Assembly: GCF_021869535.1 (NCBI RefSeq)
Contig: NW_026262690.1
Span: 90,255,995 to 90,319,994, forward strand
Length of the DNA: 64,000 nt
Reading direction: 5' to 3'
Source: Mytilus californianus
Taxonomy: Eukaryota; Mollusca; Bivalvia; Mytilida; Mytilidae
Shown here: piece after piece, positions 38,801 through 50,800 of the stretch
Numbering within the stretch: the first letter of the stretch is position 1
Layout of the letters: the number at the start of each line of letters is the position of its first letter
The notes under the pieces: model-generated
The model's input: only the letters and a program-made list of their open reading frames with translations
What the model was told of the DNA's origin: nothing
Database searches by the model: none
Program-made: the position numbers and the translations under genes

Positions 38801-41800
38801 AATTACGTAATAAATTCATACCCGACTACGTACATCAATGTTTCCACAACGTTTGTTACTAAATGTGTGGCAGTATAGACTGGTACAAGGGAAAATAATT
38901 TACTAAATACTTAATTTTCATATTATGAAAACATGGTACTTCGAATTGACCAATTGGCATCGTTGATCTTAGCTGGGTTTGGTTTCTTATATCTATCTTT
39001 GTTTCTATCGGGTGTCTTTGACTATAAGTGATCGGACAAAAAGTTTACTATCCTCTTTCCTGGTTTAATATTAATTAATGTGTTCATTAATGAACGATCG
39101 AGGAAGCAAAAATTATTATAAATTATCTTAAAAGCGAAATATTAACATAGGAATATATATTAAACCTACTAAGACTTTCCCTCCTTTCATAATTCGTACT
39201 GTCTTCTTGTAGATTTTAACGTCAACAGTTCTAGTGTATGCCACTTTCACATTTCTTCCTCGTCGTTCGTTTTTCACTTCGACACTAAACGAACATTCGT
39301 TGTTTTCTTTCGATTTAGTCAGTAGATATTTACATGTTCCCATAAAATGGATCATTTGTCCATCATATGTCTTGTAATGTGGATCACCAGAAGCCATACA
39401 CGTACACGATTCTGGAACGTAAATTGTATTTAAATGTTTACTTATGAATGTCTGATGTAAAAACTAGTTCAATTCAAAAATACATTTGATGTTTGTAATT
39501 TCACATTTAAAAAAAATATTTGGTATTATAACAAATTTAGAAGAATATTATATTTTAAAAAATAATTTTGACCTCAAAGTTTTGTTTGATCTATAGTATA
39601 GGATATTGCTTTACAAATATTCCATTTTGAGCGTATTTAGTTAGTTTTGTTACATTGACTATTAGAAATGAAGTTTAAGAATTATATGGTTTTTCAAAAT
39701 ATCTCTAATTTAAGTACATAAGCATGGATGATTTTACAAATTGATCATTGAATAATGTAATTGTGCAACTTCTCTTAGGTTATTGACTCTAGGTTTTGAC
39801 TGTTCTGCTTAGCAATCGGTTATTTTTTTTATTTTTGGATTTTAAATGTTTTTTGTAATGAGCATAAGTTGTTGTATATTTTTCGCAGTTATTTCCAAAG
39901 AAAGATGGAAAAAGTTTTGTTGTCCACAATTGTTTGACAGACTTATATCTGTTAATCTATTCTAGACAATAAACACTCGTTCAGGCTTACAACGAGAATG
40001 AGTAACTTAGAATACAATATCGGTATGCCAATTTTTACAAAATTAAATGATATTTTTCAATACCATTTTTCAGCGAGTTATATGCCTCTAAGTGGCCATG
40101 CATACGCAATTTGTTAAAACTAATGGAGCAGTAGCATAATTTATATAAACAGTATACATACTATCACAAGCATTGATCCCATCGCCATAATAACCACGTT
40201 TACAGACACATTTACCGTTCCTTAACCGAGCTCTCTCATGGCATTTTGGTTTCGAAGACCTCACTGCAGATCCAACTGAAAAAGCCAAATAAGTTCATAA
40301 TATCAGATCTTTCTTCAAGCAATATTGATTGTATGACGGATGTTTCAATTCTATTATTATACAACCCTAATAAGTAGATATTTTTTTCTTTCGCCTGACA
40401 GCAAAACTGTAGCAATATTTCGGGATTACTTCTGTTCTCTTGTTTCAAGGACCGCTTTGTCCTCATCTGTATATCACAAGTTATGCTTTTCCGCAATTAA
40501 CTGAAATCGGCATGACAGATTTCAATTAAACTTTCAAAATATTCTTCTACAGGACGTTCACATGCTATTTTAAAATTTTTTACCTAAATGAATTTTGGAA
40601 TTTCTCATACTAAAACATGCACTCAGCATTTCGGCTTGTAACACTTTGTAAATTTTACCAGATGGTAAGTCACATAAGGCACCGGGTAAAAAAACAACAA
40701 AAAAACAAAAGTAACCAACGACCTTGCTTAAGAATTTAGTTTCCAACAATATATAACCCGCAGAATACGGCAGCCTAACTGTAAATTTCTGGAATTGGGA
40801 CGGGTACATTAAATATGTACTCATTCAATATATCTATACGCTTATTTGAAGAAGAAGAAGAAAACAGAAATTTTATTAACTTTTATTATCAAAAGATAAG
40901 ATACCAAGGGAACAATCGAGAATCCTTCCTTAGTTTCAGAAGCGCATACAAATTTAATGGCCAGAAAAACAATAAATGTCAATAGAAACTAAAGATTGGG
41001 AAAAACACAAGCTCGATAAAACCTTGTCATGCACGCGGATGTTTTTTTTATGGAGAGCAATTTCTGATTAACCTATATGTTGTTCATGACTTAAGAAATT
41101 GCTAGTTGTCAAAAAATATGATGGGTAAAAAGAATGACAGGATTCTGACTACTATACAAAGACCATATCCACCAACCGAGTCATGTTATGATGGTGTCTT
41201 TAATTGTTTCAAATATAGATGTTAATAAAAGGAGGTAAAGGATGTGGTAATCCAACAAAACTATAAAAGACATCTATATATATATATAACTATTTGTATT
41301 TGCTTATATATTGCAAATATACATTGTTCGTGATCCTGAATCCAATACAATATAAATGTCAACAAGAATGAACCAGATGTTGTCAACAAGAGGTTGGTGC
41401 TTACACTACAATACAGCCCTTATATTTACCTTTATACACAGAAATCCTCCAGACACCACCACATTTTTGTTGTCCATTGCCTACACATGGCATACCACAT
41501 TCACTCTCTTTTCTTTTTCTTTCCTTTTTAATATTATTACCACAAAAGCACTGGTATTTAAACTAAAAAAGATAATGCGTTCCCCTGATTAAACAATTGG
41601 TTATTTTTTATTCGTTGAAAAAACTCTTATTTTTTTTTTGGATTTTGCACGTTTGCGTACATTCTTCATTGCGGTTTTCCCCTCGGACTTGCGCTGCGCG
41701 GTGGCCGAAGTTTTAACGAAATGTCTCGTAGTTTAGGTCACTGTCTACGGGAAATTATCGGCGAGTTAATGTACGGGAAAACAATAATTCAATAGCAGTA

Positions 41801-44800
41801 CATTTATGAAGATTTTGGTAATATAAAGCATTACGTTCACGTAAACTTGTTTTATAGTAAAACTTACCCATTCAAGTATATAAATGATATTCAACTTTTT
41901 TTTTAGATTCGAAGTTTCATATGACTTTAAACGAAAACTTTTAACGTATCAATTTGAAAAAATCTCATCCATGAACATTGATTATAAGTTAATAGCATGA
42001 ATGATCAAAAACGCTGGCTACCGTAAACCTAGATTTATTTGAAGTATGTTTTTAATGAACTGTCCGATTGTACAAAATAGAACAAATAGAACACATTTTT
42101 CATGTTCTTTCAATTTCATTTCTTTTTAAACGTTTACCTCAAGACCAGCAAATCTAGTTCCTTTTTTGGCACAAAACTGTAGACATCTTTCTATGGTCAT
42201 TTTACTGTGTTGCAGAAATGCTTTAAACATCATTCTCGGTTTACGGTCGTCATAGCATCCGACATATCTTGCACCTAAAAATAAAATAAAAAATTGAAAG
42301 TTAAGTTAAATTGATTTTATTTCTTTTTAATACTTACTACTGTATTTCATCTAATGAGCTCAACAAACATTTTTTTGGTAGGCAAACAAATAGAAAGTAG
42401 CTACTAAATGAGACACCAGTAATCTTCAATGATGCTTTTTTCAAAAATGTCAAAAAACTTTGGAAAATAAAGGAGGAAATTACAAGAAAAACATCAATTG
42501 CAATTTTCTCCTTTTTTCTTGTTCATTATTGTTTTTTTTTCTTCTTTATTTGTCTTTTGTGACTATTGTTTGTTTGTAACTTTGGGGTGTTTGTTTTACA
42601 CTCGAATGAAAAAGGTAACAAATGAACTTTTTGGCTACTTAGTGGCATTACTTCGTAAATTGATATTGAGGTAGATTACTTCAGTTCAAAGCGGCATAAT
42701 CATTTTGATTTAAACATATATTTGAATCGTACCTTTTTTGTTTTTATTTATTGGTTTCTTCTTTGGCTTTATTTCTGGAAAAGAGATAAAGATTTCAAAC
42801 GCCAATTCAAACAATTCTCAACAAATATTTTAAGAAAATAGTTCAGATATCTTATTCCATTTTAGTATTCCTGTAGCGAATTGTTAAAATTTATAAAGTT
42901 TTATAAAATTTTAATAACAAGACACTTACATTGTTATGAATACAAAATCATAGATTTGGATTAAAAAACTTAATAACATACGAAAACATTACAAAGGGTC
43001 CAACTCCCCAATTTTTCTTTGCCGTTTTCCTGTAGAGCAAAACCTGACTATAAAGAGGTGATAACAATATTAACAACAACAAATCAATATAATCCCCCCT
43101 TTTTCTAAGAGCAGTCAAAATTTTCTTTCCCTTTTCAAAAGTCATATGATCGATGATTAAAATTACAAGTCATAAAAACTGTTTTTAGGGAAAATAGAAA
43201 TAAAAAGTTTTTGCAATGTTAGAATCATGAATCACCCTTTATTCTAACAAATAAGTGATTTAGGCAAACAAATGAAAAACCATAAAGAAGGATGAATTTT
43301 GCTCGATTAAGCTTGGATTAGAGACGAAGGTGATTTTTTCAATAGTTGACATAATCTTTTCGATTTTATCAGATATTTGTATCGTACCTTTTCTGTTCTT
43401 CTTTATTGGTTTCTTCTTCGGCTTAATTTCTGGAAAAGAGACAAATATTTCAAACGACAAATTAAATGATTCTCAAAAGATTTTTGAAATTGTTTTTCAA
43501 TTTCAGTATTTTAGCAGTTCATTCAATTATAGTTTGATATTATTTTTGGGTGGCTTTTTTTCTTATAAGAGACAGGACTGTTCCATTTTCCTGCATATCA
43601 AAACCTCTTATAAGTTATTTGAAAAATGACTGAATACAAATGTGTTACAAAAATATTTACTGAAACAAATCAATATTCACTGCCTTTACTAAATCCCGTA
43701 AAAATCCCCATTCCCCTTTCAAAACGCACAAGATTAAGACTACATTTACGAAGGACTACAAATTATGTCACTGTTGTGAAAAGTAGATTGCAATTCCTTT
43801 AAATAAAAATAAGTGTATGTTGTTAAACAGTCGTATCTTTTAATTCTATGGTTGTAAGCGTTTGTTATTAGGGTAAATATAGAAAAGCGCTTCGGGCTAA
43901 ACCAATTGATAAAAGTTTTTTTTCTAGCACTTGGTCGATACCGCTGCTGTTGGCCCCTAGAGTTCCATCGGTTTATTAGTCAGTGCTTTGGCACTGACAT
44001 GATTTATAACATACTTCTCCGGTGACAAATTGCAAACTTATTATGAAAACCATGGTTCCGACTCTATCAATTAGAATGACCAAGTAGATTGAGGTGGTTA
44101 TTCCTTTACGACTCTTTTGATTATCATGTTCTTTGTGTGTTTAGGCAGTTATACCATTTGTCTTTACTATTTTAGGGTTATGAGCGCACCTGATGAAAGT
44201 AAACCAAGAATAGCGTTTCGGGTAGAACAAATTTAAAGTTTTTTCTTCAGACAAGAGTTGACACAAAGACGCATCAATTGTACAATATTATTTAGAAAGT
44301 TTTAGTTATTCTAGAAACACATTTAGTTTTTTTGAAATTGGTATCATTGTTATTTTTTTTTCATTTTCAAATGCATTTATCTATCTCAATTCTAGAAAAC
44401 TAAAAAAAAATGATTTCGCCAAACAAAACAAAGCATGAAGAAGGATTACATTCGCTCGTTAATTTGGATTCTAGACGAAGGTGTTTTATCGAAAGTTGAA
44501 TAATCTTTTCGATTTTATCAGATATTTGTATCGTACCTTTTTTGTTCTTCTTTCTTGGTTTCTTCTTTGGCTTGATTTCTAGAAATGAGATGTATATTTC
44601 AAACGACAAATTAAGCAATTCTCAAACAGATTTTTCAAATTGTTTTTCAATTTCAGTATTTCTGCAGCTAGTTGTTTTAATTTCTAGTTTAGCAATTTTT
44701 TTGGTTGACTTTTGTTCTTTTTAGAGACGGACTGTGCCATTTCCCTGTAAGCCCCTTAAGGTTATTTGAAAAATGACTGACTACAAATGGATTAAAACAA

Positions 44801-47800
44801 TATTTACTGAAACAAATCAATATTCACTACCTTTACTAAACACCGTCAAAATTCCCTTTTCTCTTTCAAAAAGTCATAAGATAGAGACTGCATTTTCAAA
44901 GGATTACAAATTATGTAACTAAGATTGCAACTCTTTCAAAAAAATGTGTTTAGGTATAGTTATACATCCTTTGCTTTTAATGTTTTGGGTGTAAACATTC
45001 ATTATCGAGGTAAATCCCAAAATCGCAAATTTACAAAGTGTTCTATTTTAAAAAAAATTTCTAACAATGGGTCGATACCGCTGCTGGTGAACTGTTAGCA
45101 CTTTAGAGTATCATCGGTTAATTAGACCGGTGCTTTGGTTCTGACAAGATTTATACCACATTTCTTCAATGATAAATTGCAAAATTATCAAAACACTGAG
45201 GTTCCGACTACCTCAGTCAAAAAGACCTTAGATGGAGGATGTTATTCTTTTAAGGGGGCCACGGTGGCCGAGAGGTCTAAGTAATCGAACTACAGTATCA
45301 GTAGCCAGTCAACACTGAGGTTGTGAGTTCGAATCCCGCACGTGGCAGTTGCACTCGACTCCAATCTTAATAAACTAGGATTGTCAGTTTTCCTACCGAA
45401 TGTCGGTTATTCTCTCCGGGCACTCCGGCTTTCTCCACCAATAACAACTGACCGCCACGAAATAGCACGATAAAGTTGAAAGTGGCGTTAAACACCAATC
45501 AATCAAATCAAATTGTTCTTTTAAGCCTCTTTTGATCATATTGTTCTCTGTGTGTTTATATATATATATAATATGCATTTGCAAGAAGACCTTAGATGGA
45601 GGATGTTATTCTTTTAAGGGGGCCACGGTGGCCGAGAGGTCTAAGTAATCAAACTACTGTATCACTAGCCAGTCAACACTAAGATTATCATGTTCTGTGT
45701 GTGTTTAGGCAGTTATACCATTTGTCTTTACTATTTTGGAGTTATGAGCGCACCTGATGAAAGTAAACCAAGAATAGCGTTTCGGGTAGAACAAATTTTA
45801 AAGTTTTTTCTTCGAACAAGAGTTGACACAAAGACGCATCAATGTTCAATATTATATAGAAAGTTTTAGGACTCTAACTACTCTAAGCGAAGGTGTTTTT
45901 TTTTCAACAGTTGACACATTTTCTCGATTTTATCAGATATTTGTATCGTACCTTTCCTGTTCTTCTTTCTTGGCTTCTTCTTTGGCTTGATTTCTAGAAA
46001 AGAGCTGTATGTTTCAAACGACAAATTAATTAGTTCTCAAACAGATTTTTAAAATGATTCTCATTTCAGTATTTCTGCAGCAATTGATATTCACTACCTT
46101 CTTACTCTTCTAAAACTGTCCAATATTACCTTTCCACTTTCAAAACTCACAAAATAGAGAATACATTTTCACAGGTTTACAAAGTATGTAACTGTTTTAA
46201 AACTATTTTAAAATTGCAACTCATTTTAACAAAATTGTGTTTAGGTAGTTATACATCCGTGGATTTAATTTGTTTGGATTTGAGCGTTCATGGATAGGGT
46301 AAATCTAAAAAAGCGCTTCGAGTGCAACAAATTTAAAAAAAAAGTTATTTTCAATTTTCTAGCACCTGGTCGATACCGCCGATGATCGATTGATATTCCC
46401 CTTGGGTGGCAACAGCTCATTTGTCAGTGCTTTGGTACTTACATGATTTATACGTTGATTAATTGCGAATTTATCAACAACAAAAAACAAGGTTCTGACT
46501 CCCTCAGTCAAAATGATCTTAGATGGAATTTGTTATTCCTTTAGGCCTCTTTTGATCACAAAGCTTTTCGTGTGTTTAGCTAGTTATACATAATTTGTCT
46601 TCATTTTTTGGGGTATGAGAATTCCTGATGAAGGTAAAGCTAGAAAAACGTTTCGGACACAACACATTTTAAAGTGTTTTCCCCCCATTTTTCTTAGACA
46701 AAGGTGATATTAGAACATTTTGATTGTACAATGATATGAAGAAAGTCCTGGTTATGCTAGAAACACGTGTCATTCTCTTAGAAATAGGTATAATAAGCAT
46801 TCGTTCGCTTTTAAATTTATAAATTTATCTCTCTTCTATAAAACAAAACAATATAATTGATTTCGGTATACAATAAAAAGCACGAAGAAGGATTACGTAT
46901 GCTCGTTAATTTGGCTTCAAGACGAAGGTGGATTATCGACAGTTGACATAATCTTTCTGATTTTATCAGATATTTGTATCGTACCTTTCCTGTTCTTCTT
47001 TTTTGTTTTTTTCTTTGGCTTGATTTTTGGAAAAGAGCTGTATATTTCAAACGACAAATTAAAAAATTCTCAAACCAAGTTTTCAAATTGTTTTTCAGTT
47101 TCAGTACTTCAGCAGCTAGTTGTTTTAATTTATAGTTTAACAATTCTTTTGGTTGGCTTTTGTTCTTATAAGAGACAGACTGCAATTTCCCTGCAGTACA
47201 AAACCCCTTAAAGATATCTGAAAAATGACTACAAATTGGTTACACAAATATTTACTTAACCAGAACAATTTTTTGAATGATTTCAAATTATGCAACTGTT
47301 GTAAAACTAAGATTGCAACTCCTTCAAACAAAAATGTGTTTATGTAGTTATACATTCGTAGCTTTTAATTGTATGTGTGTAAGCATTCATTATAAAGGTA
47401 GATCAAGAAAAGCGCGTCGGGCCGAACTAATTTATAAAAAGCTTTTTAAAAATATATCTAGCACTGGGTCGATACCGCTGCTGATGGACTGTTAGTCCCT
47501 ACAGTATCATCGGTTCATGAGTCGTCGCATTGGTACCAACATGTTTTACAACAAATTTCTGCAGTGATAAATTGCAAACTAATTGAAATACTTTTAAATG
47601 TGTTTACTGCATTTATCCCTCTCAATTCTAAAAAAAAAACTAAAAAAAATCAATTGATTTCGGCTTACAATAAAAAGAATGAAGATGGACTACGTTTGCT
47701 CATTAAGATGGATTCTACATGAAGGTGTTTTTTTAACAGTTGACATAATCTTCTCATATTTATCATATGTATGTGTTTTTCGCCTTTAAATGCATTTATA

Positions 47801-50800
47801 TCTCTCAATTCTAGAAATCTAAAACATTGATTGATTTCGGCTTGCAATAAAAAGGATAAAGAAGGACCACGTATGCTGGTTAATTTGGATTATGGACTAT
47901 GGTGGCTTTTCAACAGTTGACATAATCTTCTCGATTTTATCAGATATTTGTATCGTACCTTTTCTGTTCTTCTTTATTGGTTTCTTCTTTGGCTTGATTT
48001 CTGGAAAAGAACTGTATATTTTAAACGGCACATTAAACAATTCTTTTAAACAGAAACAGAATTTTAAATTGTTTTTCAATTCCAGTATTTCTGCAGCTGG
48101 TTGTTTCACTATATAATTTAACAATTTTTGGTTGACTTTTGTTCTTATGAGAGACAGGACTGTGCCATTTCCCTGCATTACAAAATCACTTAAAGATATT
48201 TGAAAAATGACTGACTACAAATGGGTTACAAAAATATTTACTAAACAAATCAATATTCACCACCTTTTCAAAACACAGTCACAATTCTCTTTCCTCTTTC
48301 AAATTGCACAAGATCAAGAACACAATTTCGAATCATTTCAAATTATGCATCCGTTGTAAAACTAAGATTACAACTCCTTCAATTAAAAATGTGTTTATAT
48401 AATTATACATCCGTAGCTTTTAATTGTATGTGTTTAAGCGATAATTATTTGGGTACATCGATAAATGAGCATCGGGCGCAACAAATTTATAAAGTGTTTT
48501 TTTTTTTTACATTTTATAGAACTGGGTCGATACCACTGTTGGTTTACTCTTACCCCACTCACCCGAGAGTAGCATTGGCTCAATAGTCGGTGTTTGTGGT
48601 ACTGACATGTTTATCACATACTTCTTCAGTGATAGATCGCAAACTTATTGAAAAACTAAGGTTCTGACTCCCTCAATTAAAATGACCTTTGATGGAGATG
48701 ATTGATTTTTTATGCCTCTTTTTATCACATAACTCTTCGTATCGTGTGTTATCATTTGACTTCATTGTTTGGGTATGAGCGTTTTTATGCATGTAAACCA
48801 AGAAAAGATTTTCGGACACAACACAATTTAGAGTGTTTTTTTCTCATTTTTCCTCAGACAAAGTTGATACTAGGACGTATTGATTGTACAATAATATTTA
48901 GAAAGAACTGGTTATTCGAGAAACATGGGTCGTTCTCTTAAAAATTGGTATCATAAGCATTTGTTCACTTTTAAATGCATTTATCTCTCTCAATTTTAGC
49001 AAACAAACAAAAAATAGATTGATTTCGGCTAACAATAAAAAGGATGAAGAAGGACTATGTTTGCTCGTTAATTTGGATCCTATATAGACGAAGGTGGTTT
49101 ATCGACAGTTGACATAATTTTTTTTTTTTTTCGATTTTATAAGATATATTTAGCATACCTTTTCTGTTCTTCTTTATTTGTTTCTTCTTTGGCTTGATTT
49201 CTGGAAAAGAACTGTATAATTCAAAGGACAAAATAAACGATTTTCAAACAGATTTTATAAAATTGTTTTTAACTTTCAGTATTTCTGCAGCTAGTTGTTT
49301 CATTTATATTTTTTTATGTATATGGGCGTTCTTGATGAAGGTAAATATTTTCAATTTTATCAGATATTTGTATAATTCCTTTTCTGTTCTTCTTTATTTG
49401 TTTTATCTTTGGTTTGATTTCTGGAAAAAAGCTGTATACATTTAAAAGCAAATGATGTATAACTAGCTAAACGCAGCAAATTCATATATATTTTTTCTTT
49501 TTCTTTTCATACACATTTGATAATAAGACGTACAGATTGTACAAGAATGTTTATCTAGTTCTAATTATGCTAGAAACATGTTTCTCTTTGAAATTGGTAT
49601 TATAAGTTTGTATTGGTGAATTGTTGAATCTACTTTCGTTCTGAATTTGCGTAAAGATAATTTCAGGAAAAACAAAATCGAAAGAGTGTTCACTTTTAAA
49701 TGCATTTATATCTCAATTAAAAAAAAACAAAAAAAACAATAGAGATTGGTTTTTTTTTTCATGTGCTCATTTATTTATGACAGAATTGTTATTTCTCTGC
49801 TGTATTATGTTGTTTTTGTTTAGTCACAAATTAAATATGTTTTTATGACAATAAAGATATTAATATCAATTATATCTACAAGCGATATTTTGTGTAGCGT
49901 TTGTGTCATGAAAAAATTGATCAGAGGGGGAAAAACTAAACAAGAAGTGTGAGTTTTGCTCGGAAATTTGGATTTTAGACAAAGGTTATACTTTTGCAAT
50001 AGATGACAGGATTTTATTGATCTTATCAGCTATTTGTATCGTACCTTTTCTGTTCTTCTCTATTGGTTTATTCTTTGGCTTGATTTCTGGAATAGAAATG
50101 TTTATTTCCAGCCAAAAATCAAATGATTTTCAACAATTTGTAAAATTATGTTTAAGATGTTTTGTTCAATATGAGTTCCTCCGCTAGTTGTATCAATTTG
50201 TCATTTCACAATTTGAATTAATTCATATTTGTTTAGAAATACAAAGATATATATTTGGTTTCGTACGATCAAATTATTTATTTTCGAACTCACCTTTTTT
50301 CTTATTTATTTGTTTAGGATTAATGTTCTTCTTTAATGTTTTTCTTTTCTCCGGTGTATCTGCTGCAAAGTGATAAATAAAGTCGATCACCAGAAATGGA
50401 AGCAGAGAATTAATATACTAATCATATGGCGGATTCTTGTCCCTCGATATGGTCAGTACGGTAATCACTATATGTTTATTAATCTTTGTTGGCTTTTGTT
50501 CTTTTACCATCTTTTGCCAACGTTTGTTCCTTATATAAACGCGACACAATATATCGTTTATAGATATTAATAATATTCGAATTGTATGATTGTTTTCCAT
50601 GTTGTGTAATAATTCGATACCCAGTTTAAATTGTAAATTTTGTAGTACTATTCTTGTATTATTTATGTGGATGTTTTTGTTATTCATTTCTTATCTCATA
50701 TCATTTTAGAAAAGGATGTGTCTGAATTTTGATTTGCAGGTTCTTATCGTCTGTTGGTAATTTTTGATGTAAAACGGTCTGCCCAAGGTTTCTATTTTTG

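Noticed and set aside
41356..41592. 78-codon plus-strand ORF
   Set aside because: It is the opposite strand of the second WSC exon.
45258..45346. A functional tRNA gene
   Set aside because: It is joined to a SINE tail and partly repeated at 45615; anticodon-arm pairing is poor.
46817..47185. 122-codon minus-strand ORF through a dead microexon
   Set aside because: It reads the microexon in a different frame from the intact copies and is repeated intron sequence elsewhere.
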